Source of the DNA: Nocardia sp. SYP-A9097
GTDB lineage: Bacteria > Actinomycetota > Actinomycetes > Mycobacteriales > Mycobacteriaceae
DNA: 64,000 nucleotides
Assembly (NCBI RefSeq): GCF_009649815.1
Contig: NZ_WJIC01000005.1
Span: 357,473-421,472, forward strand
Direction of reading: 5' to 3'
Part shown: positions 1 through 9,656 of the stretch, piece after piece
Position numbering within the stretch: the first letter of the stretch is position 1
Layout of the letters: each line of letters begins with the position of its first letter
Position numbers and translations under genes: made by a program
The notes under the pieces: model-generated
The model's input: only the letters and a program-made list of their open reading frames with translations
What the model was told of the DNA's origin: nothing
Databases searched by the model: none

Positions 1-1
1 C

Positions 2-652
2 GAGGGCGGGCTGCTCAAGCTGCGCGCGGCGGGCATTCACGTCGAACCGGATCCGGGGGTGGCCTCGGTGCCCGCGGTTCCGGCGCGTACCCGCGGTTCG
101 GAACCGGTACTCGGCAAACTGCTGGCCGCCATCGATGCGGGCCGTTCGGTGAAGTTCATGCACCGGCAATCGCATGGCGACCCGATCGAGCGGGATGTGC
201 AGCCCTGGGGTGTGGTCACCCATCACGGCCGCTGGTATCTCGTCGGCTACGACAATGTGCGCAATGCGCAACGCACCTTCCGTGTGTCGCGGATCGGCGA
301 GGCGGTCACCGAATACGGTCCCGCGAACGCGGTGCACAAACCCGAGGATGTGGACCTGCGCGCGCTCGTCGCCGAGGTCACCGGTCAGGCCCCGATCGCG
401 GGCTCGGCGACGGTGTGGGTGGCCGATGGCCGCGGTCAGGAGATCCGCCGGCTCGGCGCGACCATGGAGGAGCGCGAACTCGGCGGCCGTAAGGGTTCGA
501 TTGTGGAGGTGCCGATCCGCTCCCGCGACTGGCTGGCCCGGCTCATCACCGGTCTCGGCGCCGATGCCCTGGTCCTCGCGCCGGAAGAACTGCGCGAGAA
601 CGTGATTGCCCGGCTCAAGTCGGTACTGGAACGGACGGAGGTCTCGGCATGA
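2..652 (+). CDS. pafB: PafB, WYL-domain transcriptional regulator (5' end outside window)
   Basis: The reading frame is open from the first bases of the window, so the N-terminal winged-helix part is missing and only the C-terminal two thirds is seen. The visible part contains the WYL-domain segment (residues around GRWYLVGYDNVRNAQRTF) followed by the WCX-type C-terminal domain. In mycobacteria PafB and PafC form a heterodimer that activates the LexA/RecA-independent DNA-damage response; this is family knowledge. The gene overlaps the start of the next WYL-domain gene by 4 bp (ATGA), as expected for the co-translated pafBC pair, and the following genes match the mycobacterial paf-tat-helY order. 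Call is secure; the start lies upstream of base 1. Confidence 0.93.
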   Translation, partial: EGGLLKLRAAGIHVEPDPGVASVPAVPARTRGSEPVLGKLLAAIDAGRSVKFMHRQSHGDPIERDVQPWGVVTHHGRWYLVGYDNVRNAQRTFRVSRIGEAVTEYGPANAVHKPEDVDLRALVAEVTGQAPIAGSATVWVADGRGQEIRRLGATMEERELGGRKGSIVEVPIRSRDWLARLITGLGADALVLAPEELRENVIARLKSVLERTEVSA

Positions 653-1821
653 GCGACGGAGCAGACGGCGCGCGCGATACGGCAGGCAATGCCAATGACA
701 GATCCGGTAGCGCGCGAACGGCTTCCGGCGCGGCACGCAAAGTTGCAGTGAGTGCCAATGACGGCGCCCGCGTCTCCACCGGCGCCCGCGACCGCCGCGC
801 CAATGCCGCTGCCAGCAGCCGGCTTTCGGTGCGCCTGTCCCGGCTGCTGAATATGGTCCCGTACTTCCAGGCGAACCCGGGCATCGGCGCCGCCGAGGCC
901 GCGGCGGAGCTCGGCGTCACCACCAAACAGCTCATGAGCGATCTGAATCAGCTCTGGATGTGCGGACTTCCGGGTTACGGCCCGGGTGATCTCATCGACC
1001 TGTCGTTCTCCGAGGAGAGCATCGAGGTCACCTTCTCCGCCGGTATCGACCGCCCGCTGCGGCTGACCTCCCTCGAGGCGACCGCCCTGCTGGTGGCGCT
1101 GCGTTCCATCGCGGACCTGCCCGGCATGGTCGATCCCAGCGCCGCGCATTCGGCCATCGCCAAGATCGAATCCGCCATCTCCGGAAGGGAATTCGAGGCC
1201 CGCTCGGTGCCCGCTCCGGTGGAGGCCCCCTCGGTGGCCACGGTCCGCTCCGCGCTCGCCAACGCTCATGCCCTGCGCATGGTCTACTACTCGGCCAGCC
1301 GCGATGTGGTCTCTGAACGAACCGTCGACCCGATTCGTATTGTCTTGGTGGACAACAACAGCTATCTGCAGGCCTGGTGCCGGGAGGCCGAGGGCGTCCG
1401 ATTGTTCCGCCTCGACCGCATCGAGGTGGCCACCGAACTCGGCGAACCGGCCCGGCCGCCCGCCGAGGCCGCCGCCGACGAGACCTCGGCCCTGGACCTT
1501 TTCGTCGACGATCCGGCGGTTCCGTTGGCGCGCCTGCTGATTCACGCCGACTACCTGTGGGTCCTGGACCAGTACCCGATGCATCGGGTCGCGGCACACC
1601 CCGATGGCAATATCGAGGCCACCATGCGCTTCGCCACCCTGGACTGGATGGCCCGCCTGCTGCTCGGTTTCGGTTCCGGTGTCACCGTCCTCGGCCCGCC
1701 CGAGTTGGTGACAGCGGTGCGCGAGCGCTCCGGCACCGCCCTGGCCGCGTATTCGGCACTGGCCCAGGATAATTCGACCGAGTTCCACCTGACCGGGTTA
1801 GAGGAGGTCGGTCCCGCTTGA
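649..1821 (+). CDS. pafC: PafC, WYL-domain transcriptional regulator
   Basis: 390-residue protein: an Ala/Arg-rich extension of about 55 residues, then a winged-helix DNA-binding region (around LSRLLNMVPYFQANPGIGAAE) and WYL/WCX domains in the C-terminal half. It should act with PafB as the ssDNA-responsive activator of the mycobacterial-type DNA-damage regulon. The ATG overlaps the pafB stop (ATGA). The last bases overlap the TTG start of the ketopantoate-reductase-like gene (TTGA), so three genes are translationally linked. The N-terminal extension is longer than I would expect; the true start could lie some 40-55 residues downstream. Confidence 0.92.
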   Translation: MSDGADGARDTAGNANDRSGSARTASGAARKVAVSANDGARVSTGARDRRANAAASSRLSVRLSRLLNMVPYFQANPGIGAAEAAAELGVTTKQLMSDLNQLWMCGLPGYGPGDLIDLSFSEESIEVTFSAGIDRPLRLTSLEATALLVALRSIADLPGMVDPSAAHSAIAKIESAISGREFEARSVPAPVEAPSVATVRSALANAHALRMVYYSASRDVVSERTVDPIRIVLVDNNSYLQAWCREAEGVRLFRLDRIEVATELGEPARPPAEAAADETSALDLFVDDPAVPLARLLIHADYLWVLDQYPMHRVAAHPDGNIEATMRFATLDWMARLLLGFGSGVTVLGPPELVTAVRERSGTALAAYSALAQDNSTEFHLTGLEEVGPA

Positions 1822-2864
1822 CCGTCCCGAAAACCACCCCGGCCCCGCGCGTCATGGTGCTGGGCGCGGGCAGTATCGGCATCTTCGTCGGCGGCGAACT
1901 CGCCGCCGCGGGCGCGGATGTCACCTTCATCGGGCGGCCGCGCCTGCTCGACGAGATCGAGACCTCCGGAATCCGGCTCACCGATCTGGACGGCCGGGAC
2001 GAGCGCGTAGAGCCGGATACCTTCCGCACCGCCACCGATCCGGCCGAGGCATCCGATGCCGATCTGGTGCTCATCACGGTGAAATCCGCCGATACCGAGA
2101 AGGCCGCGCGTGAGCTGTCCGGCCTGGTCAAGCCCGGTACGGTGGTGATCAGCCTGCAGAACGGCATCGGCAATGACGCCGTCATCCGCGATGTGCTGCC
2201 CGGCTGCGTGGTCCTGGCCGGCATGGTCATGTTCAATGTCGTGCACCGCGAGAACGGCCGCTTTCACCGCGGCACCGCGGGCGGGGTCGCCATTGCCGAT
2301 GATGCTGTGCTGAACCGTTTCGCGCCCGTTCTGCACAAATCCGGTCTCGGTGTGAAGCGGTATGCGGATCTGCTGCCCGTGCAGTGGGCCAAACTGCTGC
2401 TGAATCTGAACAATCCCATCAACGCGCTGTCCGGCCGGCCACTGCGCGAGGAGTTGGGCACCCGGGACTATCGCCGCTGTCTGGCGCTGACCCAGCAGGA
2501 GGCGCTGGCGGCGATGGCCCGCGCGCGTATCCGACCTGCCCGACTCACCCCGCTGCCGCCCGAGGTCATGGCACGCCTGCTGACCGTCCCGGATGGCATG
2601 TTCCAGCGGGTTGCCGGGCGCGTGCTGGCCATCGATCCGATGGCGCGCTCCTCCATGGCCGACGATCTGGCGGCGGGTCGCAAAACCGAAATCGCTTGGC
2701 TCTGTGGTGAAATCGTGAGCCTTGGAGCCATGGTCGGCTTGCCCACACCGGTCAATGCGCGCCTTATCGAGTTGATAACGGCCGCGGAGAACGGTGACCG
2801 ACGCACCTGGTCCGGGCCGGAGTTGCTGGCGGAACTGGCCGCCGTGGCCGACTCGGAGTCTTGA
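1818..2864 (+). CDS. 2-dehydropantoate 2-reductase-like enzyme (ApbA/PanE family)
   Basis: 348 residues. An N-terminal Rossmann fold begins with GAGSIGIFVGGELAAAG, and the 6-phosphogluconate-dehydrogenase-like C-terminal half contains QWAKLLLNLNNPINAL, which carries the lysine and asparagine expected in ketopantoate reductases. The family reduces ketopantoate to pantoate with NADPH in pantothenate synthesis, but many actinobacterial paralogues have other 2-oxoacid substrates, so the substrate is uncertain. It starts with TTG inside the pafC stop codon (TTGA). From memory, pafC and tatA are direct neighbours in M. tuberculosis, so this gene looks like a lineage-specific insertion in the operon. 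Confidence 0.85.
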   Translation: MTVPKTTPAPRVMVLGAGSIGIFVGGELAAAGADVTFIGRPRLLDEIETSGIRLTDLDGRDERVEPDTFRTATDPAEASDADLVLITVKSADTEKAARELSGLVKPGTVVISLQNGIGNDAVIRDVLPGCVVLAGMVMFNVVHRENGRFHRGTAGGVAIADDAVLNRFAPVLHKSGLGVKRYADLLPVQWAKLLLNLNNPINALSGRPLREELGTRDYRRCLALTQQEALAAMARARIRPARLTPLPPEVMARLLTVPDGMFQRVAGRVLAIDPMARSSMADDLAAGRKTEIAWLCGEIVSLGAMVGLPTPVNARLIELITAAENGDRRTWSGPELLAELAAVADSES

Positions 2865-2931
2865 CGAAAAACCCGGGCGTATGCATGTCCGGTAGCATCT
2901 GAAACACCACAGTCTTTGGAGGTTGGAAATT

Positions 2932-3201
2932 ATGGGCAGCATCAGCCCGTGGCATTTGCTGATCGTCGCACTGGTCTTCCTGCTGTTCTTCGGTTCGAAG
3001 CGGATGCCCGACGCGGCCCGCAGCCTGGGCCGCTCCATGCGGATCTTCAAGAGCGAAGTCAGCCAGATGCAGACCGAGGCCAACAAGCCAGGCGAGACCG
3101 CCCCCGAGGCGGCCGCCCCGCAGCAGCTCCCCGCCGCGCAGCCGGTAGTTCAGCAGCCTGCCGCCGCGCAGCCCGTGAACGTCGAGAAGCCCCAGGTCTG
3201 A
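2932..3201 (+). CDS. tatA: TatA, Sec-independent protein translocase pore-forming subunit
   Basis: 89 residues: a single N-terminal membrane helix (WHLLIVALVFLLFFGSKRMP), the FGSKRMPD hinge and an amphipathic helix (AARSLGRSMRIFKSE), followed by a Pro/Ala/Gln-rich tail. This is the classic TatA/B layout. TatA oligomerises at TatC to move folded twin-arginine substrates across the membrane. The ATG at 2932 is chosen because GGAGG (2918-2922) sits 9 bases upstream; the in-frame TTG at 2923 is too close to that site. tatC follows after a hairpin. Confidence 0.95.
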   Translation: MGSISPWHLLIVALVFLLFFGSKRMPDAARSLGRSMRIFKSEVSQMQTEANKPGETAPEAAAPQQLPAAQPVVQQPAAAQPVNVEKPQV

Positions 3202-3213
3202 CACCAACCGACA

Positions 3214-3240
3214 CCGGGGTTGAGCCGACGCTCACCCCGG
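3214..3240 (+). terminator. Stem-loop between tatA and tatC
   Basis: Arms at 3214-3225 and 3230-3240 pair over about 11 bp (CCGGGGT...GAGC / GCTCACCCCGG) with one bulged T and a 4-base loop. No U-tract follows. It could lower tatC expression relative to tatA or protect the tatA transcript end, which would fit the need for more TatA than TatC. That role is inference. Confidence 0.5.
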
Positions 3241-3295
3241 GTCAAGCGTTGTCCAGGTTCGGGGCGTTCACTCGCAGCGAGGCAGTCACACACAC

Positions 3296-4270
3296 ATGCG
3301 CATTCCGTTCGATCCGCGCCGCAGTAAGCGCCGGACCAATCCCGAGGGCACCATGTCCCTCGTCGAGCATCTGGCGGAACTCCGCTATCGCCTGCTCGTC
3401 GCGCTGGCGGCCATTTCGGTCACCACGCTGCTCGGGTTCTTCTGGTACTCGCATTCGTTCCTCGGTATCGAGAGCCTCGGCGATGTCCTGACCGGCCCGT
3501 ACTGTGAACTTCCCGCCTCCTCGCGCGCCAATCTGAGCCCGGATGGCGCCTGCCGGCTGTTGGCGACCGCGCCGTTCGAACAGTTCATGCTGCGCCTGCA
3601 GGTCGGCGCGACCGCGGGTGTGGTCATGGCCAGCCCGATCTGGCTGTATCAGCTGTGGGCGTTCGTCACGCCTGGTCTGTACTCGAAGGAACGCAAGTAC
3701 GCGGTCTCCTTCGTCACCGCGGGTGCGACCCTGTTCATCGCCGGCGCGGTGCTGGCGTACTGGATTGTGGCGCATGCGTTGAGCTTCCTGCTCACCATCG
3801 GCAACAACACCCAGATCACCGCGTTGAGCGGTTCGCTGTACTTCGGGTTCATCATCAAACTGCTGATCATCTTCGGCGTGAGCTTCGAAACACCGCTGCT
3901 GATCGTGGGATTGAACTTCCTGGGCGTGCTCACCTATGAGCGGCTCACCAAGTGGCGGCGCGGGTTGATCTTCGGCCTGTTCGTCTTCGCGGCCATCGTG
4001 ACCCCGCAGGATCCGTTCTCCATGCTGGCGCTGGCGCTCGCGCTGACCGTGCTGTTCGAGATCGCGGTGCAAATCGCGCGCATCAACGACCGGCGCAAGG
4101 CCCGCAATGCCGAGAGCTGGGACAACCTCTCCGATGACGAAGCCTCACCCCTGTCCGACAGCGGCGACGGCATCGGCGATGTGACCCCGGTCGAGACTCC
4201 CGAACCGGTCCCCGCGGCCGCGCTGGAGAAAACAACGCGAAGCGTGTCGGATTACTCCGATACCCTCTGA
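3296..4270 (+). CDS. tatC: TatC, Sec-independent protein translocase receptor subunit
   Basis: 324 residues with six predicted membrane helices. The N-terminal [14 protein letters not shown] motif is typical of TatC, as is the conserved region around [14 protein letters not shown]. TatC recognises twin-arginine signal peptides in the cytoplasmic membrane and recruits TatA. The C-terminus carries an acidic extension of roughly 60 residues, as in other mycolata. ATG at 3296. It lies between tatA and the helicase gene, the same order as in mycobacteria. Confidence 0.96.
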   Translation: MRIPFDPRRSKRRTNPEGTMSLVEHLAELRYRLLVALAAISVTTLLGFFWYSHSFLGIESLGDVLTGPYCELPASSRANLSPDGACRLLATAPFEQFMLRLQVGATAGVVMASPIWLYQLWAFVTPGLYSKERKYAVSFVTAGATLFIAGAVLAYWIVAHALSFLLTIGNNTQITALSGSLYFGFIIKLLIIFGVSFETPLLIVGLNFLGVLTYERLTKWRRGLIFGLFVFAAIVTPQDPFSMLALALALTVLFEIAVQIARINDRRKARNAESWDNLSDDEASPLSDSGDGIGDVTPVETPEPVPAAALEKTTRSVSDYSDTL

Positions 4271-4272
4271 CG

Positions 4273-6969
4273 GTGACATCAAGGTCGCTTACTGGCGAAC
4301 TGGCGGCATTCGCCGAAGAGCTGAAATTCGAGCTGGACCCGTTCCAGCGGCAGTCGTGTGAGGCGCTCGAGGGCGGGCACAGTGTGCTCGTCTGCGCGCC
4401 CACCGGCGCGGGCAAGACCGTGGTCGGTGAATTCGCGGTCCACCTCGCGCTGGCCTCGGGCGGCAAATGCTTCTATACGACACCCATCAAGGCGCTGTCG
4501 AACCAGAAGTTCGCCGACCTCACCGCGCGCTACGGCAGGGAATCGGTGGGTCTGCTCACCGGTGACCAGTCCATCAATCCGCACGCCCCCGTCGTGGTCA
4601 TGACCACCGAGGTGCTGCGCAATATGCTCTATGCGAGTTCTGATGCGCTGCGAGGGCTCTCGTATGTGGTGATGGACGAGGTGCATTACCTGGCCGACCG
4701 GTTCCGCGGTGCGGTGTGGGAAGAGGTCATTCTGCACCTTTCGCCCGAGGTGCGCCTGGCGTGCCTGTCCGCCACGGTCAGCAATGCCGAGGAGTTCGGC
4801 GGGTGGATGGGGACCGTGCGCGGTGATACCGCCGTCGTCGTGGATGAGACGCGCCCGGTGCCGCTGTGGCAGCACGTCATGGTGGGCCGGCGCATGTTCG
4901 ACCTCTTCGACACCAAGTCCAGTGATCAGAAGATTCTGGTCGACGAGGACCTCGTTCGGTTCATCAAACAGCGCGAAGCCGCTGACCGGATGGACAATTT
5001 CGGTGTGCCCGGCGGGCGCGGGCGCGGCGGACCGCGCCGGTTCTTCCGGCCCGTACCGCGGCCCGATGTCATCGCCAAACTCGATGACGAGGGGCTGCTG
5101 CCCGCCATCACGTTCATCTTCAGCCGCGCGGGATGCGATGGGGCGCTTGCCCAATGCGTGCGCTCGCGGCTCGATCTCGCCCGTGAGGAGGATCGCGCGG
5201 AGGTCGACGCGATTATAGAGAAGCACACCGGCGATCTGCCGCGCGGCGATCTCGAGGTGCTTGGGTACTGGGAGTGGCGCGAAGGACTGCATCGCGGGTT
5301 CGCGGCGCATCACGCGGGCATGCTGCCCGCCTTCCGGCACACCGTCGAGGAGCTGTTCGTGCGCGGCCTGGTGCGGGCCGTATTCGCCACGGAGACACTG
5401 GCTCTGGGCATCAATATGCCCGCGCGCACGGTCGTGCTCGAACGCCTGATGAAGTTCAATGGCGAGACCCACGCGGAGTTGACGCCGGGGGAGTACACCC
5501 AGCTCACCGGTCGTGCCGGGCGGCGCGGTATCGATGTCGAGGGCCACGCGGTGGTCATGTGGCATCCGGATGTGGATACCAGTGCGGTGGCCGGATTGGC
5601 TTCCACGCGAACCTATCCGCTCAAGAGTTCGTTCCGGCCCGGCTACAACATGTCCATCAATCTGGTGGATCGGATGGGCGCGGAGAGTTCGCGGGCACTG
5701 CTCGAACGATCCTTCGCGCAGTTCCAGGCCGACCGGTCGGTCGTGGGGTTGGTGCGCGGCATCGACAAGAACGACTCCCAGATGCGCAAACTGCGCTCAC
5801 AGCTCGGCGATGACGATTTCCTCGAGTACATCGAACTGCGCGACCGCATTCGGTCCCGGGAGCGTCAGATCGAGAATCAGGGCCGCACCGATCGGCGCAC
5901 GGCCGCGGCCTCGGCACTGGCGGGGCTGCGGCGCGGTGATGTGGTCGCGATTCCGGCCGGGCGTCGCCAGGGACTCGCGGTGATTCTGGAACCCGATGCG
6001 ACACCGGGTGATCCGCGCCCACTGGTGCTCACCGAGGACAAATGGGCCGGCCGGGTCTCGGCCGCCGACTTCCCCACCCCCGCACAATCATTGGGCCACC
6101 TGCGCCTGCCCCGGCATGTGGATCACCGCACCGCGCGAGTACGCCGCGATCTCGCATCGGCACTGCGCAGTACCGGCATCGTGGTGCCCGGGCGCGGTCG
6201 CACTGGTAAGAAGTCCCGGGCCGCCGACGATCACGAATTGCAGGCGCTGCGCCGGGCACTGCGCAACCATCCGGCACACTCGCGGCCGGATCGGGAACAG
6301 TTGGCGCGCATAGGCGAACGCTACAACCGCATCGCGCGGGAGAACGAGTCCATGCGCCAGCAGGTGGCGGCCACCACCAACTCGCTGGCCCGCACCTTCG
6401 ACCGGATTCTGGCGCTGCTCGCCGAACGCGGGTACGTCGAGGACGGTGAGGTCACCGCCGACGGCCGGCGACTCGCCCGCATCTACGCCGAGGCCGATCT
6501 GGTGGTCGCCGAATGTTTGCGGCAGGGTCTGTGGCGCGGCCTCGGTCCGGCCGAATTGGCGGCCGTGGTATCGATCCTGGTCTTCGAATCCCGCCAGGAG
6601 GGTGGATATCTCGGCGCTTCGGGCCCGACCGCGCCGATTCGCCGGGCCGTGGATGCCACCATCGCGGTGTGGTCGCAACTGCGGACCGACGAGGCCCGGC
6701 ATCGGCTCTCGCCCACCCGCGAACCCGATCTCGGTTTCGTCACCGGTATCCACTCCTGGGCGCGCGGTGACGATCTCGCTGATGCGCTGCTCACCAGTGG
6801 CGATCGCGGAAACCCGCTCTCCGCGGGCGATTTCGTGCGCTGGTGCCGTCAGGTCATCGACATGCTGGACCAGATTCACAACACCGCCGACGATGTGGAG
6901 GTCGCGGCCACAGCATCCAAGGCGGTCAAGGCTATTCGGCGGGGTGTCGTCGCAGTGGACGCCGCGTAG
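4273..6969 (+). CDS. helY: Ski2-like DEVH-box RNA/DNA helicase (HelY family)
   Basis: 898 residues. Helicase motifs are clear: Walker A APTGAGKTVV near residue 45, DEVHYL (motif II), LSATVSN (motif III), a Ski2-type second RecA domain with TETLALGINMPARTV, and QLTGRAGRRG (motif VI). The C-terminal third resembles the DSHCT domain of Ski2/Mtr4 helicases. It should unwind structured RNA in ATP-dependent fashion; the in vivo substrate in actinobacteria is not known to me. A GTG start 2 bases after the tatC stop implies translational coupling. In the mycobacterial gene order helY sits in exactly this place. Confidence 0.94.
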   Translation: MTSRSLTGELAAFAEELKFELDPFQRQSCEALEGGHSVLVCAPTGAGKTVVGEFAVHLALASGGKCFYTTPIKALSNQKFADLTARYGRESVGLLTGDQSINPHAPVVVMTTEVLRNMLYASSDALRGLSYVVMDEVHYLADRFRGAVWEEVILHLSPEVRLACLSATVSNAEEFGGWMGTVRGDTAVVVDETRPVPLWQHVMVGRRMFDLFDTKSSDQKILVDEDLVRFIKQREAADRMDNFGVPGGRGRGGPRRFFRPVPRPDVIAKLDDEGLLPAITFIFSRAGCDGALAQCVRSRLDLAREEDRAEVDAIIEKHTGDLPRGDLEVLGYWEWREGLHRGFAAHHAGMLPAFRHTVEELFVRGLVRAVFATETLALGINMPARTVVLERLMKFNGETHAELTPGEYTQLTGRAGRRGIDVEGHAVVMWHPDVDTSAVAGLASTRTYPLKSSFRPGYNMSINLVDRMGAESSRALLERSFAQFQADRSVVGLVRGIDKNDSQMRKLRSQLGDDDFLEYIELRDRIRSRERQIENQGRTDRRTAAASALAGLRRGDVVAIPAGRRQGLAVILEPDATPGDPRPLVLTEDKWAGRVSAADFPTPAQSLGHLRLPRHVDHRTARVRRDLASALRSTGIVVPGRGRTGKKSRAADDHELQALRRALRNHPAHSRPDREQLARIGERYNRIARENESMRQQVAATTNSLARTFDRILALLAERGYVEDGEVTADGRRLARIYAEADLVVAECLRQGLWRGLGPAELAAVVSILVFESRQEGGYLGASGPTAPIRRAVDATIAVWSQLRTDEARHRLSPTREPDLGFVTGIHSWARGDDLADALLTSGDRGNPLSAGDFVRWCRQVIDMLDQIHNTADDVEVAATASKAVKAIRRGVVAVDAA

Positions 6970-7083
6970 CGAATCGGTCTGTGCTTTGATTCTTCAAGAC
7001 GTACCGACCGCGGTGGGTTCACGAGCGTGTTCCCGCTCGGGGGGCTAGCGTGTGTACATCGGATTGCGAGTGGAGGCAAGCAA

Positions 7084-7785
7084 ATGAGCGGCCCGTACGG
7101 ACCGAACGACGCCCCAGGCACTGGGGAGGGACGCAACGATCCGACGCAGCAGTGGGGCGGTCAGCCGCCGCAGCCCGGCGCCGGACCGACTCAGAACTGG
7201 GGTGGGCAGCAGCCGGCGCAGCCGACCACGAATTGGGGTGACCAGCAGCAGCCGTGGGCGCAGAGTCAGCCGCAGCAGCCGCAGCCCGGTCAACCGTGGG
7301 GACAGAGTCAGCCGCAGTGGCCGCAGCAGGGTCAGCCCGCCACCGGCGGGCAGGAGTGGGGTCAGCAGCCGCAGCCCGGGCAGCAGGCGTGGGCGGGGAG
7401 TCAGCCGCAGTGGCCGCAGCAGGGTCAGCCGGGTCAGCCCGGTGGTCAGCAGTGGCCACAGCCGCAGGCCCCGAAGAAGAAGACCGGCCTGATCATCGGC
7501 ATTGTGGCGGCGGTCGTGGTCGTGCTCGGTGCGGTCATCGGCGGTGTCGTGGTGCTGACCGCCAAGGATCAGCTCGACAACAAGGCCGTTGCCACCGGTG
7601 TGCAGAAGGTGCTCAAGGATTCCTACGGCATCGAGGATGTCCAGGATGTGAGCTGCCCGTCCGGCCAGAAGGTCGAGGTGGACAAGACTTTCGACTGCAC
7701 CCTCAAGGTGGGTGGTGAAGCCAAGAAGGTCACCATCAAGGTCACCAAGGATGACGGCACTTACGAGGTCGGTCGTCCCAGCTGA
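7084..7785 (+). CDS. Pro/Gln-rich membrane-anchored protein with extracytoplasmic DUF4333-like domain
   Basis: 233 residues. Residues 1-130 are low-complexity, built from repeats of the PQWPQQGQP / WGQSQPQ type. A single membrane helix follows (LIIGIVAAVVVVLGAVIGGVVVL), then about 80 extracytoplasmic residues with two cysteines (DVSCPSG, FDCTLKVGG), the pattern of DUF4333. It corresponds by position to Rv2091c. The ATG at 7084 is chosen over an upstream GTG because GGAGG lies 7 bases ahead of it. Function unknown; a cell-envelope role is inference. Confidence 0.85.
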   Translation: MSGPYGPNDAPGTGEGRNDPTQQWGGQPPQPGAGPTQNWGGQQPAQPTTNWGDQQQPWAQSQPQQPQPGQPWGQSQPQWPQQGQPATGGQEWGQQPQPGQQAWAGSQPQWPQQGQPGQPGGQQWPQPQAPKKKTGLIIGIVAAVVVVLGAVIGGVVVLTAKDQLDNKAVATGVQKVLKDSYGIEDVQDVSCPSGQKVEVDKTFDCTLKVGGEAKKVTIKVTKDDGTYEVGRPS

Positions 7786-7822
7786 TCGACTGAAAAGTTG
7801 ATCTCCTGAAACACTGTGCGAG

Positions 7823-7850
7823 CCCGGAGCGATCAAGTAATCGCCCCGGG
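7823..7850 (+). terminator. Rho-independent-like terminator after the DUF4333-like gene
   Basis: An 11-bp stem with one mismatch (7823-7833 with 7840-7850) and a 6-base loop, followed by TTTCGTCG. It ends the tat-helY-DUF4333 transcription unit before the next gene, which has its own ribosome binding site. Confidence 0.65.
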
Positions 7851-7932
7851 TTTCGTCGTCTCCGAGGGTGATGCCGCCGGTTTGCCCGGAGTACAGTGGC
7901 CGGAAAATCTTGAAGTAGATAGGAGTTGGGGG

Positions 7933-8337
7933 GTGCTGATGAATATCGCTATCCGAAAAGCTGGTTGGAGCGTCACCGCCATCGCCGCGCTGGCCGCGGC
8001 CTTCGCCCCGTCGGTCGTGGTGCACGCCGCGGGACCCGATCCGGTCGTCTACGACTGCACCCGGACCGCGGACAAGGCTGTGCAGCGTCCGTCGAATATG
8101 CTGCTGGCCTGCGGCGACGGCGGTCTCTGGGTGAAGGACATCACCTGGACCAGCTGGGGTCCCGATACCGCCGAGGGCGAGGGCACCCAATCGCGCCGGG
8201 TCTGCGTTCCCAATTGTGCCGCCGGTGGGGTCGCCACCGCGCCGACGCACATTACGCTCCGCGATATCGAGGACAATCGATTCCGGCAGGCCCTGATCTC
8301 GGACCTGAATGGCAAGCCGGAGACCTGGCCGCTCTGA
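7933..8337 (+). CDS. Small secreted protein of unknown function
   Basis: 134 residues. Residues 1-36 form a signal peptide (ITAIAALAAAFAPSVVVHAAG type, Ala-x-Ala cleavage near residue 33). The mature part has four cysteines (DCTR, LACGDG, RVCVPNCAAGG), which suggests disulfide bonds. GTG at 7933 is preferred since AGGAG (7921-7925) is 7 bases upstream; the in-frame ATG at 7939 is an alternative. Many actinobacteria encode small exported proteins of this DCTR...ACGDG...W type, but I know no function. It is convergent with the exonuclease gene. Confidence 0.75.
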   Translation: MLMNIAIRKAGWSVTAIAALAAAFAPSVVVHAAGPDPVVYDCTRTADKAVQRPSNMLLACGDGGLWVKDITWTSWGPDTAEGEGTQSRRVCVPNCAAGGVATAPTHITLRDIEDNRFRQALISDLNGKPETWPL

Positions 8338-8338
8338 A

Positions 8339-9307
8339 TCAGCGTTTGGCCATGGCGGTGAGCAGCCGCTTGACCGGGCTCTCGGCGTTGTAGGCGACAG
8401 CCAGCTCCGCGAGCCGGTTCGAATTCTCGGGCTCGCCGGGGAGTAGGTCGGGGCGCGAGAACTCGACCGTGGCGTCTTGCACAACCCGCACGACGGGACC
8501 GGCCACCTTCAAATAGTCTTCCGCGGCAATGAGTTTGGCGCGCACACCCTTGGCGAGATCCGAGGCCGGATCGGTGGCGGCGGCACGCAGCGCGTCCAGG
8601 GATCCGAATTTGGTGATGAGCTGGGCGGCGGATTTATCGCCGATACCCGCGACGCCGGGCAGACCATCGGAGGCGTCGCCGCGCAGGGCCGCCATATCGG
8701 CGTAGGCCGGGCCCGCATTCTCCAGTGGCACACCGTATTTCGTGGATACCTCGGCGGGGCCCCAGAGTTCGGCCTTGGCCAGGCCGCGGCCAACGTAGAA
8801 CACCCGCACCGGCGGGACGGGAGTGTCGCGCACCAATTGCAGTAGATCGCGGTCGCCACTGACCACGATCACCTCGCTGTCGCGCTCGCGAGTGGCGAGG
8901 GTGCCGATCACATCGTCGGCTTCCAGGCCCTCCGCGCCAGCCGTCGCGATGCCCGCCGCTTCCAGGACTTCCATGATCATGTCGACCTGTGGGGTCAGCG
9001 TGTCCGGAACCTCTTCCGCCACAGCGTTTATCGCCTCGGCGGGCTGCTCCTCGGCGACCCGGTGCGCCTTGTACGAGGGAATCAGATCGACCCGGAACTT
9101 GGGCCGCCAATCCAGGTCCAGGCACACCACCAGGCGGCTCGGGGAGTGCTGCTTGGTGAGCGCCGCGACCATATCGGTGAACCCGCGCACCGCATTGACC
9201 GGCCGCCCGTCGGGTGCGGTGATCTTCTCGGGAATCGCGTAGAAGGCGCGGAACCAGAGACTGGCGCCGTCGAGCAGCAGCAGGGGACCGGTGGCGGGTT
9301 CGCTCAT
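8339..9307 (-). CDS. 5'-3' exonuclease (PIN/H3TH, polymerase I small-fragment type)
   Basis: 322 residues resembling the stand-alone 5' nuclease Rv2090. The N-terminal [16 protein letters not shown], then [13 protein letters not shown] and [10 protein letters not shown], supply the metal-binding acidic residues. [18 protein letters not shown] is the helix-3-turn-helix DNA-binding motif. It should remove 5' flaps or RNA primers during repair or lagging-strand maturation. The ATG at 9307 is chosen because homologues begin just before the LLLLDG strand; an upstream in-frame start would add 16 unconserved residues. The next gene is divergent, across a 349-bp spacer. Confidence 0.92.
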   Translation of the reverse strand: MSEPATGPLLLLDGASLWFRAFYAIPEKITAPDGRPVNAVRGFTDMVAALTKQHSPSRLVVCLDLDWRPKFRVDLIPSYKAHRVAEEQPAEAINAVAEEVPDTLTPQVDMIMEVLEAAGIATAGAEGLEADDVIGTLATRERDSEVIVVSGDRDLLQLVRDTPVPPVRVFYVGRGLAKAELWGPAEVSTKYGVPLENAGPAYADMAALRGDASDGLPGVAGIGDKSAAQLITKFGSLDALRAAATDPASDLAKGVRAKLIAAEDYLKVAGPVVRVVQDATVEFSRPDLLPGEPENSNRLAELAVAYNAESPVKRLLTAMAKR

Positions 9308-9656
9308 GCGCCAGACGCTACCGCGCGAGGGTGACATGGTGCCGCGACATCCCACGGCGTGCCCGGTTGGAGAGCGCCCGCACCGGTGCGGGCGCCCGGG
9401 AGCTGGAGAGTTCGTGGTGGGCGCGCTCGCTCGGCCAGGGCGTCGACCACGACATCGGTGAGCGCGGCGTCGGCGGCGAGCTTGCGGCTCAACAGTTCGC
9501 GACCGGGGCGGGCGGCGACCCTGACCCGGCGCCTCGGATCACCGCGGGCCGAAATCCGTGCCGCTCCTTGGTGATCCGAGGTTGTATGGGAAGTCGCGCG
9601 GACACGTCGGGGTGATCGGTTCGAGGCGGCGGGGAGCGGCGGGTAACGTCGAGGCA
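9308..9656. other. Intergenic spacer between divergent exonuclease and pepE genes
   Basis: 349 bp of high-GC DNA with no convincing coding sequence. One minus-strand frame is open through most of it ([19 protein letters not shown] and following residues), but it lacks family resemblance and a ribosome binding site. It must hold the promoters of both flanking genes; I cannot place them confidently. Confidence 0.5.

Noticed and set aside
436..1788. 450-codon open frame antisense to pafB/pafC
   Set aside because: High-GC antisense shadow: low-complexity His/Gly/Arg composition, no start site, and the opposite strand carries two clear family proteins.
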